37,060 nt of DNA from an uncultured Oscillospiraceae bacterium (lineage in GTDB: Bacteria > Bacillota > Clostridia > Oscillospirales > Oscillospiraceae). Position numbers and translations under genes: made by a program. Under the pieces are notes generated by a model. The model searched no databases and had not been told where the DNA came from. It worked only from the letters and a program-made list of their open reading frames with translations. The DNA lies in the NCBI GenBank assembly GCA_944385765.1, contig CALWYL010000017.1, forward strand, positions 1 to 37,060. The letters run 5' to 3'. The stretch's first letter is position 1. Every line of letters begins with the position of its first letter. Below are positions 1-7,338 of the stretch, one piece after another.

Positions 1-98
1 GGAGGTTCCCCAACCCCCCTGCAATATTATCACATTATTTTACACCGGAATGTGGCGTTATGTCAAGCTAAAACAGCGTATCTTGCCGTGGCCGCGAC

Positions 99-127
99 TT
101 GACCGGAGGGCGGGTTTGTATTAGAAT
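99..127 (+). promoter_or_regulatory. Sigma-A promoter of the cobalamin-riboswitch operon
   Basis: A TTGACC -35 box (99-104) and a TAGAAT -10 box (122-127) are separated by 17 bases. Transcription would start near 134, just before the first stem of the cobalamin riboswitch at 145. Bases 1-98 hold no gene that I can recognise and are probably the intergenic tail of an upstream gene. Confidence 0.7.
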
Positions 128-144
128 AGGGCGACAGCAAAATA

Positions 145-290
145 ACACGGGTGCCGCGCCAGCTGGCGCGTCTGAGCGCCGCGCCTGACGCGGCGGGAGG
201 AGATGTGGGAAGCGCGGTGAGAATCCGCCGCAACAGCCATTGCCGTATTTCCCCGGGAGGGGATGAGCCGGAATGCCGTCGCGCCCGTGT
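145..290 (+). promoter_or_regulatory. Cobalamin riboswitch aptamer
   Basis: The closing helix P1 is visible as ACACGGG (145-151) pairing with CCCGTGT (284-290). Inside are the hallmarks of the cobalamin family: GGGAA at 207-211, GGTGAGAATCC at 216-226, a degenerate GCC-N-GCCGT stretch around 236-246, and GAGCCGGAATGCCG at 265-278. The order and spacing match the family consensus. It precedes a DUF4430 lipoprotein and an ECF S component, so it is predicted to switch off B12 import when cobalamin is plentiful. I cannot tell from sequence whether adenosyl- or hydroxocobalamin is preferred. Confidence 0.85.
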
Positions 291-376
291 GAGTGTGAAC
301 GGCCCCCGGGCGATTGGGGGGAAGCGGACACGCATCGCGGCGGCGCGCGCATCCGGCGCCGGGCGGAGCTTTGTCG

Positions 377-409
377 CGGCCGGACGCCCGCAGGGGCGGC
401 GGCCGTTTT
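377..409 (+). terminator. Intrinsic terminator, probable riboswitch expression platform
   Basis: CGGCCG (377-382) pairs with CGGCCG (400-405), with an inner GCCC/GGGC helix (386-389 with 394-397), followed directly by TTTT (406-409). It lies between the aptamer and the first gene, so cobalamin binding would favour this hairpin and stop transcription early. The stretch 291-376 holds no gene and probably carries the competing antiterminator strands. Confidence 0.65.
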
Positions 410-449
410 GCCATTGGGTTGTCAAAAATCGAGGAAAAGAGGCTGACAA

Positions 450-872
450 ATGAGGACAAAGCGAATCGCGGCGCTGACCCTGGCGCTGCTGCTGAGCCTG
501 GCCCTGGCCGCCTGCGGCGCCGGGAGCGGCGGAGGCATCTGGGAGGGCGCGAAGTATACGGAGGACACCGAGCTCGGCGAGGGCGCGGGCACGATAAGCT
601 TCGAGTGCACGGCGGAGGGGCGCACGGTCACCTTCACCATCCACACGGACGCGGAGTTCCTGCGCGGCGCGCTGGAGGAGAATGGGCTCATCGCCGGCGA
701 CGAGAGCGAGTTCGGGCTCTACGTCAAGACGGTGAACGGCATGACGGCCGACTACGACGCCGACGGGCTCTACTGGTCGCTGTATGTCGGCGGGAAGTAC
801 GCCACCAGCGGCGTGGACACCACGCCGGTGACCGACGGTGGCAGCTATGCCTTCGTCTGCGAGGAGGCGTAG
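450..872 (+). CDS. DUF4430-domain lipoprotein, predicted cobalamin-binding component
   Basis: A 140-residue exported lipoprotein. It has a basic start, a hydrophobic stretch and a lipobox LAAC with Cys22 as the lipidation site. Residues about 45-138 match the DUF4430 pattern, with the typical GLYV..VNGM, YWSLYVGGK and SGVD..PVTDG blocks. DUF4430 is related to the C-terminal domain of the animal B12 carriers intrinsic factor and transcobalamin. A ribosome site GAGG..GAGG sits at 431-442, and ATG 450 gives the signal peptide directly. The cobalamin riboswitch upstream and the ECF S component overlapping its 3' end support a role in capturing cobalamin or a corrinoid at the cell surface. Family assignment is firm; the ligand is inferred from context. 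Confidence 0.85.
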   Translation: MRTKRIAALTLALLLSLALAACGAGSGGGIWEGAKYTEDTELGEGAGTISFECTAEGRTVTFTIHTDAEFLRGALEENGLIAGDESEFGLYVKTVNGMTADYDADGLYWSLYVGGKYATSGVDTTPVTDGGSYAFVCEEA

Positions 873-1413
873 GGCCCTTAGCGCGCGGGAGATGGCGCTG
901 TTCGCCATGTTCGGCGCCGCCATGTACGCCTCAAAGGAGCTCATGGCCGTGCTGCCCAACATACATCTGCTGGGCATGTTCACCATGCTGCTGACGCTGG
1001 TCTACCGCTCCCGCGCGCTATACCCCATATATATCTACGTGTTCCTCAACGGGCTGGTCTATGGCTTCCCCACCTGGTGGGTGGCCTATCTCTACGTCTG
1101 GGCCGTGCTCTGGGGGGCGACGATGCTGCTGCCCCGCGGCATGAAAAAGGCCGCGGCGGCGGCCGTGTGCCCGGTGATATGCGCCCTGCACGGCCTCGCC
1201 TTCGGCGTGCTCTACGCGCCCTGGCAGGCTGTGGCCTTCGGCCTCAGCTGGGACGGCATGCTGGCCTGGATTGTGGCCGGGCTGCCCTTCGACGCCCTGC
1301 ACGCCGCGGGCAATCTGGCGGCCGGGCTGTTCATAGTGCCGCTCACGCGCCTGGTGGCGCGGCTGAGCCGGCGCGCCGGGGTGGAGTGCGCCCCGCCGGG
1401 CTGGGCGGCGTAG
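847..1413 (+). CDS. ECF transporter S component, predicted cobalamin/corrinoid-specific
   Basis: A 188-residue integral membrane protein with about six hydrophobic segments. Its N-terminal pattern (ALSAREMALFAMFGAAMYAS, then LPNIHLLGMF) is typical of small S components of energy-coupling-factor importers. S components bind the vitamin and rely on a shared EcfA/EcfA'/EcfT module, which is not in this window. Start choice: ATG 847 keeps the conserved N-terminal helix and overlaps the upstream stop by 26 bases, with GAGGAGG (861-867) lying inside; GTG 838 and ATG 892 are alternatives. The two genes look translationally coupled. Riboswitch control makes cobalamin the best substrate guess. No intrinsic terminator is obvious downstream. 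Confidence 0.85.
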   Translation: MPSSARRRRALSAREMALFAMFGAAMYASKELMAVLPNIHLLGMFTMLLTLVYRSRALYPIYIYVFLNGLVYGFPTWWVAYLYVWAVLWGATMLLPRGMKKAAAAAVCPVICALHGLAFGVLYAPWQAVAFGLSWDGMLAWIVAGLPFDALHAAGNLAAGLFIVPLTRLVARLSRRAGVECAPPGWAA

Positions 1414-1482
1414 GAAAATCTTCAGGATTTCCGGCGAAATTGTTTATACACCGGCCGGTGGGCCGTGGTAAAATCTACAGGT

Positions 1483-1509
1483 GGCCGCGGCGGGATGCGC
1501 GCCGCGGCC
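1483..1509 (+). other. GC hairpin in the leader of the C39-like gene
   Basis: GGCCGCGGC (1483-1491) pairs with GCCGCGGCC (1501-1509) around a 9-base loop, 34 bases before the start codon of the protease gene. There is no T run after it, so a terminator is unlikely; it may be a leader or mRNA-stability structure. Confidence 0.4.
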
Positions 1510-1542
1510 GTATACGCCCCACGGGGCTCACGGAGGTATATT

Positions 1543-2517
1543 ATGGCACGCCCGTATTACGACGAGGACTATTATGACGACGAATACTACCGGCCCAGGC
1601 GGCCGCGCCGCCGCAGACGCAGGCGCCGCGGAGGCAAGCTCATACTGCTGCTGACCGTGCTGCTGGTGCTGGGCGGGCTGTATATGATAAAAAACGGCGG
1701 GGCGCGCGTCCTGCTGGCCCCGGATGAGAACATAGTGAGGGACTTCCAGGTGGATTTGGACGCGCTGGCGGCGCGCATAACGCCGGAGATGGCCGCGGCG
1801 GCGGGCACCCTGGGCCAGGCCGAGGCGGCGGAGCTCTCCTCCGCGGCGGAGGAGGCCCGGGGCGAGCGTGCGGAGATGCTGGAGTTCATGGCGGCGCACA
1901 TAGGGATATACACGGAGGAAGCCTACAAGACCGCCCTGGTCACACCGGAAAAGACGGCGTTCGCCCTGCTCACGCCCTTCATGTCCGAGGACCCGGGCGG
2001 CGCCGACGCGGCGATAGAGGTGGAGGAGGGAGAGCTGCCGTATCTCCTGCAGTATGACAGCCGCTGGGCCTGGCACGGCTATGGCAGCTCATACATGGGA
2101 TACACGGCCTGCGGCCCCACCTGCCTCTCCATGGCCGCCATCGGCCTGACGGGGAACGCCTCCTACACTCCGGCCTATGTGGCCGACTGGGCCGAGGCCA
2201 ACGGGCACTATGTCCCCGGAGCGGGCACGGCCTGGACGCTCTTCACCGACGGGGCGGCGGCCTTCGGACTGCGCGGGGAGGCCATAAGCGCCGGCCGGGC
2301 GGACCTGGAGGACAGGCTGGAGCGCGGCGAGGTGATAGTGGCCTCCATGCTGCCCGGCGACTTCACCACCAGCGGGCACTTTATACTGATTGTGAGTTCG
2401 GGCGCCCTGGGCTTCAGGGTATATGACCCCAACAGCGTGGCCCTCACCGAGCGCTACTGGAGCTACGACACGCTGGCTCCCCAAATAGCCCAGCTCTGGG
2501 CGCTGAGCGCCGCGTAA
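1543..2517 (+). CDS. Membrane-anchored C39-like cysteine peptidase
   Basis: The protein has 324 residues. Its cytoplasmic N terminus is rich in Tyr/Asp and then Arg (about residues 4-29). A single membrane segment (about 31-50) follows, then an extracytoplasmic spacer and a C-terminal papain-like domain of the Peptidase_C39_2 type. The catalytic candidates are Cys190 in TACGPTCLSM, His279 in SGHFILI and Asp295 in YDPNS, all in the usual order. ATG 1543 is chosen because GGAGGT lies at 1532-1537; a longer reading from 1465 has no ribosome site. Unlike bacteriocin C39 peptidases it is not fused to an ABC transporter, and no bacteriocin gene is adjacent. It probably cleaves a surface or cell-wall-associated peptide; the substrate is unknown. 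Confidence 0.8.
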   Translation: MARPYYDEDYYDDEYYRPRRPRRRRRRRRGGKLILLLTVLLVLGGLYMIKNGGARVLLAPDENIVRDFQVDLDALAARITPEMAAAAGTLGQAEAAELSSAAEEARGERAEMLEFMAAHIGIYTEEAYKTALVTPEKTAFALLTPFMSEDPGGADAAIEVEEGELPYLLQYDSRWAWHGYGSSYMGYTACGPTCLSMAAIGLTGNASYTPAYVADWAEANGHYVPGAGTAWTLFTDGAAAFGLRGEAISAGRADLEDRLERGEVIVASMLPGDFTTSGHFILIVSSGALGFRVYDPNSVALTERYWSYDTLAPQIAQLWALSAA

Positions 2518-2529
2518 CAGCATAATAAA

Positions 2530-2564
2530 ACAGCCCCGCCTCCTCACGAGGCGGGGCTGTTTTG
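2530..2564. terminator. Bidirectional intrinsic terminator
   Basis: A perfect 13-bp stem, ACAGCCCCGCCTC (2530-2542) with GAGGCGGGGCTGT (2548-2560), is flanked by AAAA on the left and TTTT on the right. It can end the C39-like gene on the plus strand and the TRAP operon on the minus strand. Confidence 0.85.
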
Positions 2565-2574
2565 GGGGTTAGGT

Positions 2575-4623
2575 TTAAATCGCGGCGTGGCGGCTGCGGA
2601 TGCTGCGGGCGACGAAGGAGAGGGCGATTATTATCGCCAGGCCTATGATGTCGGTGACAAGCCCGGGGTAGAGCAGCAGCAGCCCGCCGACCAGATACGC
2701 GATGCGCATATACCACTGCAGCTGGACGTAGAGGAAGCCGTTTATGGACACGGCGACGCCGAACATGCCAATCACGGAGGTGATGCAGATGAGGATTATG
2801 TCCAGCACATCAGCTCCTATGAACAGCATGGCCGGGTTGAGAGCGAAGATGTAGGGCACGATGAAAGCCCCTATGGCCAGCTTGGTGGCCTGGACGCCGG
2901 TCTTCATGGGGTTGCTCTTGGCAATGGCGCTGCCGGCGTAGGCCGCGAGGGCCACTGGCGGGGTGATGTCGGCCACAATGCCGAAGTAGAACACGAAGAA
3001 GTGGGCGGCGACCTCGTTCACGCCGAGGCGGGTGAGGATGGGCGCGCAGGTGGTGGCCATGATGCAGTAGTTGGCGGTGGTGGGCACGCCCATGCCCAGG
3101 ACTATGCAGCAGAGCATGGTGAGCACCAGGCCGATTATCATGCTGCCGCCGGAGAGGCGCACGACAGCGCCAATCAGCTGGGAGCCGAGGCCGGTGACAT
3201 TGATGCAGCCGGCTATGATGCCCGCGACGGCGCAGGCCACGGCGACGGTTATGGTGCCGCGGGCGCCTCCGGCCAGGGCGTCGAGCAGTTTCCTGGGGGT
3301 GATGCGGGTCTCCTTCTTGAAGAGGCTGGCCACTATGGCCACCAGGATGGACACCGCGGCGGAGAACTGTATCGTCCTGGAGTTGGAGCCGACCAGCACC
3401 ACCAGCACTATGATGGGCGCCAGCAGGTAGATGTCCTTCAGCAGGGAGCCCACGCGGGGCAGCTCGCTGCGGGGGATACCCTTGAGCCCGCTCTTCTTGG
3501 CCTCCAGATGGACGGCGATGAAGATGCCGAGGAAGTACAGTATGGCGGGCAGTATGGCGCGGGTGGCCACCTCGGCATAGCTCACGCCGAGGAACTCGGC
3601 CATCAGGAAGGCGGCCGCGCCCATGATGGGCGGCATTATCTGGCCGCCGGTGGAGGCGGCGGCCTCCACGGCGCCGGCGAACTCCGCGCGGTAACCGGTC
3701 TTCTTCATCATGGGGATGGTGACGGAGCCGGAGCCGACGGTGTTGGCCACGGAGGAGCCGGAGGCCATGCCCTCGAGGGCGGAGGCGATGACGGCCACCT
3801 TGGCAGGGCCGCCGGAGGCGGAGCCGGCCACGCAGTTGGCCAGGTCTATGAAGAAGTTCGCGATGCCTGTGCGCTCGAGGAAGGCGCCGAAAATCACGAA
3901 CACCACGATGAACTTGGCGCAGACGTTGACAGGCGTGGAGAGTATGCCGTTGACGCTGTAGAATATGGTATAGATGAAGCGGTCGAAGGCGATGCCGTCG
4001 ATGAAGGTGTAGAGCACCAGCACGCCGGCCACGCAGAGTATGGGCACGCCCACACAGCGGCGGCAGAGCTCGACGACAGCGAGCATCCCCACGAGGCCGA
4101 TGATGGAGTGCGTGGAGGTCATGGAGGAGGCGCTGCGGACCGTCTCCACGAAGGTGTCGTAGGTGAATGCGTAGTAGAAAAACGCGGCCGCGCCCACGAG
4201 CATAATCACGATGTCATACCAGGGCAGGGTGTTGGGCCGCACGTGCTTCTTGCTCGCCGGGTAGGTGATGAAGCCCAGGATGAGGATGCAGCCCATGAAT
4301 ATGGTGAGGCGTATCTCCACGCCGGCCTTGGAGTACAGCGTGGACCAGATGCAGTAGGCGGAAAAGGCCGCCATCAGTATATCTATGACGAATTTGGGCC
4401 AGCCGACCCAAATACGGGTGTTGGACTCCTTGTCATACTTGCGCATGACCGCCTCGACGTCTTCCATGGTGCCGACGTCCACGTCGTCGTTCACGTCGTA
4501 GGTGGCGCCGTCGAAGTTGTGCACGTGGGCGGACTCGTAGTGGGGCTCACGTATCTCCTCCACGACATCCTCGGTGGGGATATCGATGTTCAGTTTCTTC
4601 TTTTTCTTCTTTTCTTCAGACAT
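2575..4623 (-). CDS. TRAP transporter fused permease (DctQ-DctM type), TAXI family
   Basis: A 682-residue permease in which the small 4-helix and large 12-helix TRAP subunits are fused, the usual form for TAXI-type TRAP systems. The cytoplasmic N terminus is Lys-rich. Many hydrophobic helices follow, with the DctM landmarks GMASGSSVANTVGSGSVTIP and AAASTGGQIMPPIMGAAAF, and later GMGVPTTANY and DITPPVALAAYAGS. It uses the sodium or proton gradient to import a carboxylate-like solute delivered by the periplasmic-type binding protein encoded just upstream. The start ATG 4623 is preceded by AAGGAGG on the minus strand. Glutamate or another organic anion is possible but not shown by sequence. Confidence 0.93.
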   Translation of the reverse strand: MSEEKKKKKKLNIDIPTEDVVEEIREPHYESAHVHNFDGATYDVNDDVDVGTMEDVEAVMRKYDKESNTRIWVGWPKFVIDILMAAFSAYCIWSTLYSKAGVEIRLTIFMGCILILGFITYPASKKHVRPNTLPWYDIVIMLVGAAAFFYYAFTYDTFVETVRSASSMTSTHSIIGLVGMLAVVELCRRCVGVPILCVAGVLVLYTFIDGIAFDRFIYTIFYSVNGILSTPVNVCAKFIVVFVIFGAFLERTGIANFFIDLANCVAGSASGGPAKVAVIASALEGMASGSSVANTVGSGSVTIPMMKKTGYRAEFAGAVEAAASTGGQIMPPIMGAAAFLMAEFLGVSYAEVATRAILPAILYFLGIFIAVHLEAKKSGLKGIPRSELPRVGSLLKDIYLLAPIIVLVVLVGSNSRTIQFSAAVSILVAIVASLFKKETRITPRKLLDALAGGARGTITVAVACAVAGIIAGCINVTGLGSQLIGAVVRLSGGSMIIGLVLTMLCCIVLGMGVPTTANYCIMATTCAPILTRLGVNEVAAHFFVFYFGIVADITPPVALAAYAGSAIAKSNPMKTGVQATKLAIGAFIVPYIFALNPAMLFIGADVLDIILICITSVIGMFGVAVSINGFLYVQLQWYMRIAYLVGGLLLLYPGLVTDIIGLAIIIALSFVARSIRSRHAAI

Positions 4624-4642
4624 GTCCAGCCTCCTTGGATGT

Positions 4643-4671
4643 TCTGCGGCGCCCGGGAAGGGCGCCGCAGA
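4643..4671 (-). other. Intercistronic hairpin between TAXI receptor and permease genes
   Basis: TCTGCGGCGCCC (4643-4654) pairs perfectly with GGGCGCCGCAGA (4660-4671) over 12 bp. No T run follows on the minus strand, so it is more likely a 3'-end stabiliser or partial attenuator that lets the binding protein be made in excess over the permease. Confidence 0.5.
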
Positions 4672-4693
4672 GACTTTAGTATACCGACTTAGC

Positions 4694-5638
4694 TCAGGCC
4701 GTGGGGACCTCTATGCCCTTCTCCGCGAAGTACTTGGCCGCGCCCGGGTGATAGGGGACGTCGGTGATGGAGGTGGCGAAGTCGAGGTCCAGCTCGTCCT
4801 CCTTGGCGTGGCCGAGGCTGCCCTTGTTCTCAAAGACGGTGGACACGAAGTCGTATACGGCGTCCTCGCTCACGTCGTTGCCGGCGATGACCACGGCGGC
4901 GATGGCCACGGTGGTGCAGTCCTCGGGAGTGCCGTAGACGTCGGCGGCGATGGTGTTGGCGCTGTAGTAGGGGCTGGTCTCGATGAGGGCGTCGATGTGC
5001 TCCTGGTCGAGGCCGACGAGATAGACGTCGTTGCCGCTGGCGAGGTCGACGACCGCGGTGGTGGGCGCGCCGGCGACGATGAAGGCGGCGTCAATCTTGC
5101 CGTCCTTCAGGCTGTCAACGCTGGTGGCGAAGTCCTGGAACACGGGCTCTATGTCCTCCTCGGTGAGGCCGTAGGCGCCCAGGACGTCGAGGGCGTTGAA
5201 GTACACGCCGGAGCCGGAGGCGCCGATGGAGACGCTCTTGCCGGCCAGGTCGGCGACGGTCTTGATATCGGGGTTCAGGGTGACTATCTGCACCTGCTCC
5301 ATGTAGAGCGCCGCCACGACGGAGAAGTTGGTGACGGGGGACTCAAAGAGGCGGGTGCCGCCGTAGGCGTAGCTCATGACGTCGGACTGGACAAAGCCCA
5401 GCTGGATGGCGCCGGAGGCGATGTCCTCTATGTTGGTCTGCGAGCCGTTCGAGGTGACGGCCGTGACATAAGTATCCGTGTTCTCAGAGACGTAGCCGGC
5501 CAGGGCCCCGCCGTAGCCGTAATAGGTGCCGGAGTCGCCGCCGGTGCCGAAGGTGAGGCTCTCTCCGCTGCCGCCGCAGGCGGCCAGGGCGAGGAGCATG
5601 GCGGCGCAGAGCAGGATGGCTGCAAGACGCTTTTTCAT
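4694..5638 (-). CDS. TAXI family TRAP transporter solute-binding lipoprotein
   Basis: A 314-residue lipoprotein. The signal peptide ends in the lipobox LAAC, and the mature part begins with the TAXI-family region LTFGTGGDSGTYYGYGGALA. Later blocks such as GAIQLGFVQSDVMSYAY and DLAGKSVSIGASGSGV are also characteristic. The shorter start at 5638 is preferred over 5686 because AAGGAGG lies 7 bases upstream and it begins directly with the Lys/Arg of the signal peptide. It binds the solute outside the membrane and passes it to the fused permease encoded 70 bases downstream. It has its own promoter at 5692-5720. Confidence 0.92.
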   Translation of the reverse strand: MKKRLAAILLCAAMLLALAACGGSGESLTFGTGGDSGTYYGYGGALAGYVSENTDTYVTAVTSNGSQTNIEDIASGAIQLGFVQSDVMSYAYGGTRLFESPVTNFSVVAALYMEQVQIVTLNPDIKTVADLAGKSVSIGASGSGVYFNALDVLGAYGLTEEDIEPVFQDFATSVDSLKDGKIDAAFIVAGAPTTAVVDLASGNDVYLVGLDQEHIDALIETSPYYSANTIAADVYGTPEDCTTVAIAAVVIAGNDVSEDAVYDFVSTVFENKGSLGHAKEDELDLDFATSITDVPYHPGAAKYFAEKGIEVPTA

Positions 5639-5691
5639 GGGTTGTCCTCCTTGAAATGAATTTTTTGACGCAGCATTATTCAACAAGACCC

Positions 5692-5720
5692 ATTATACGC
5701 CTTGTTTTAACCCATTTCAA
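5692..5720 (-). promoter_or_regulatory. Promoter of the TAXI-TRAP operon
   Basis: On the minus strand, TTGAAA (5715-5720) and TATAAT (5692-5697) are separated by 17 bases. It lies between the end of the PAP2 gene and the TAXI receptor gene and leads into the AAGGAGG site. A weak AACTTTT/AAAAGTT inverted repeat (5732-5760) just upstream may end PAP2 transcription. Confidence 0.75.
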
Positions 5721-5768
5721 GACCCAAAATGAACTTTTTCTCCGGGAGATTGCAAAAGTTTTCGTTCG

Positions 5769-6704
5769 CTAATTTGTGGAACGGTCTCCGCGGGCGCCGA
5801 GAGAGGCGAAAAAGCGGAAGGTCATGGGCCAGATTCCGGCGGCAAAGAGGACGATGAGGAAGTAGCGGGCGGCGTCCGCGGCGCCGGAGGCGCCGAGCAG
5901 GGAGGCGAGCGGCGCTTTGAGCCCGGCCTTGATGCCGAGCACTATGGCGAGGCCGAGGACGCACTTGAGGAGCTGCCCGGCGAGCGGCGCGCGGACGTCG
6001 AAGCGGACGTATCTGCGGTCCAGCCAGAAGGAGAGCAGCATGCCGCTGGCGGCGCCCAGCAGCTTGTAGCCGTTCTCCCGCGCGGAGGCGAGGTTGGCGG
6101 CGTCCACATCGGCGGGGAAGGGCCAGAGCTCCACGTAGAAGAGGTAGGCCGCGCAGAGCGCTATCATGCCCAGCAGCAGGCCGTACATGCGCTGGGGGCG
6201 GCTGTCGATGTCGCGGAAGAGGGGGTAGAGCGCGAGCGTGAGCACCAGGCCCATGGCGGCGGCCACGCCCACGTCCAGCGGCGTGTGCACGCCGACGTAC
6301 ATGCGCGAGAAGGCCACCAGGACTATGGCCAGGATGGAGAGGGCGCGCAGAGGGGCCCTGCGCGTCCAGGCGGCCAGGCTGCCGAAGGAGGCGAACACAT
6401 TCTGGGTGTGGCCGCTGGGGAAGGAGTAGCCGGTGGCGGCCTCGCGCGCGCTCTCGACTATCTGGAATTCCGGGTCCAGCACCCAGGGGCGGGGGATGCG
6501 GAAGGTTATCTTCATGAACTGGTTGGCCACGGTGCCCACGAAGCCGCTGGTGAGTATGTAGTAGCCGAGGCCCTTGCTGAAGCACCAGTAGACCACCACG
6601 GCCATGGCCATGTAGACCATCTCGTCGCCCAGATAGGTGACGGCGCCGAAGAGCGTGTCGAGAAAGGGCGTGCGTATGCCCTCAAGAGCGTAGAGCAGAG
6701 ACAT
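5769..6704 (-). CDS. PAP2 superfamily membrane phosphatase
   Basis: A 311-residue polytopic membrane protein with the three PAP2 (acid phosphatase/phosphatidate phosphatase) motifs. These are K65-X3-R69 leading into PRP (71-73), PSGH (96-99) and SRMYVGVHTPLD (133-144), so the catalytic His99 and His140 with Asp144 are present. The extra C-terminal helices (after about 175) make it longer than minimal PAP2 enzymes. Likely substrates are undecaprenyl pyrophosphate or another lipid phosphate at the outer face of the membrane, but sequence alone does not decide. GGAGGT precedes ATG 6704. It is divergent from tadA. Confidence 0.88.
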   Translation of the reverse strand: MSLLYALEGIRTPFLDTLFGAVTYLGDEMVYMAMAVVVYWCFSKGLGYYILTSGFVGTVANQFMKITFRIPRPWVLDPEFQIVESAREAATGYSFPSGHTQNVFASFGSLAAWTRRAPLRALSILAIVLVAFSRMYVGVHTPLDVGVAAAMGLVLTLALYPLFRDIDSRPQRMYGLLLGMIALCAAYLFYVELWPFPADVDAANLASARENGYKLLGAASGMLLSFWLDRRYVRFDVRAPLAGQLLKCVLGLAIVLGIKAGLKAPLASLLGASGAADAARYFLIVLFAAGIWPMTFRFFASLGARGDRSTN

Positions 6705-6769
6705 TTTGACCTCCGTTTGTTGACATTTGGGCCGCGCCGTGAGAACATGGGCGCGGGAGGCTGAGATTT

Positions 6770-7243
6770 ATGGACTTTGAAGCATACATGCGCGAGGCCC
6801 TCTCGCTCGCCCGGGAGGCGGCGGAGGCACGCGAGGTGCCGGTGGGCTGCGTCGTGGCGGACGAGTGCGGGCAGATAATAGGCCGCGGGCGCAACCGCCG
6901 CGAAGAGGACCGCGACGCCTGCGCCCACGCGGAAATCGAGGCCATACGCAGCGCCTGCGCCGCGCGCGGGAGCTGGAACCTCTCGGGCTGCACGCTGTTC
7001 GTCACGCTGGAGCCCTGCCCCATGTGCGCCGGGGCCATCATCAACTCGCGCATCTCCGCGGTGGTATTCGGCGCCCGCGAGCCGAACAGCGGCTCGGTGG
7101 GCAGCGTGATAAACCTCTTCGAGGAGCGCTATGGGCACCGGCCCGCCGTCTACGGCGGTGTGCTCTCCGGCGAGTGCGCGCACGCGCTGGGGGAGTTCTT
7201 TGACAAGCTCCGGGGGCGGAGCGCCCCGGGCGGGAGGCCCTGA
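6770..7243 (+). CDS. tadA: tRNA-specific adenosine deaminase
   Basis: The 157-residue protein is a normal-size TadA. It deaminates A34 of tRNA-Arg(ACG) to inosine, which lets that tRNA read CGU, CGC and CGA. The cytidine-deaminase-fold zinc site is complete: His53-Ala-Glu55 (HAE), then Pro82-Cys83-Pro-Met-Cys86 (PCPMC). The typical VPVGCVV and MCAGAIINSRI segments are present. ATG 6770 has GGGAGG 9 bases upstream. A TTGACA at 6720-6725 with a poor -10 (GAACAT, 6743-6748) may be its promoter, overlapping the leader of the divergent PAP2 gene. In many Firmicutes tadA sits beside the SRP RNA and dnaX; neither is present here. Confidence 0.95.
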   Translation: MDFEAYMREALSLAREAAEAREVPVGCVVADECGQIIGRGRNRREEDRDACAHAEIEAIRSACAARGSWNLSGCTLFVTLEPCPMCAGAIINSRISAVVFGAREPNSGSVGSVINLFEERYGHRPAVYGGVLSGECAHALGEFFDKLRGRSAPGGRP

Positions 7244-7287
7244 GATGAGAGGGGCTCCGGGGCTTTTGCCAAGGGGATTATTGGGGA

Positions 7288-7332
7288 CTCCACCCCGTTC
7301 CTCTCCCACACCGGGAAGGAGACGGGGTGGAG
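7288..7332. other. Long hairpin between convergent tadA and phosphoribosyltransferase genes
   Basis: CTCCACCCCGT (7288-7298) pairs with ACGGGGTGGAG (7322-7332), with further pairing inside (CCC/GGG near the loop). No T run follows on either strand. It sits in the 95-base gap between two convergent genes, so it may block readthrough or be a dispersed element; searching the genome for copies would decide. Confidence 0.5.
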
Positions 7333-7338
7333 CCAGCT

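Noticed and set aside
63..986. Open frames on both strands across 63-994 over the riboswitch region
   Set aside because: They have low-complexity Arg/Ala/Pro composition, and the region is explained by promoter, cobalamin aptamer and terminator.
2587..4692. A 701-codon open frame on the plus strand opposite the TRAP permease gene
   Set aside because: It is a GC-bias shadow rich in His, Gly and Ala with no domain; the minus-strand permease is clearly the real gene, with a ribosome site and family motifs.
7244..7338. Small SRP RNA (ffs), often found next to tadA in Firmicutes
   Set aside because: The conserved SRP Alu/S-domain loop sequences are absent; only a simple hairpin is present.
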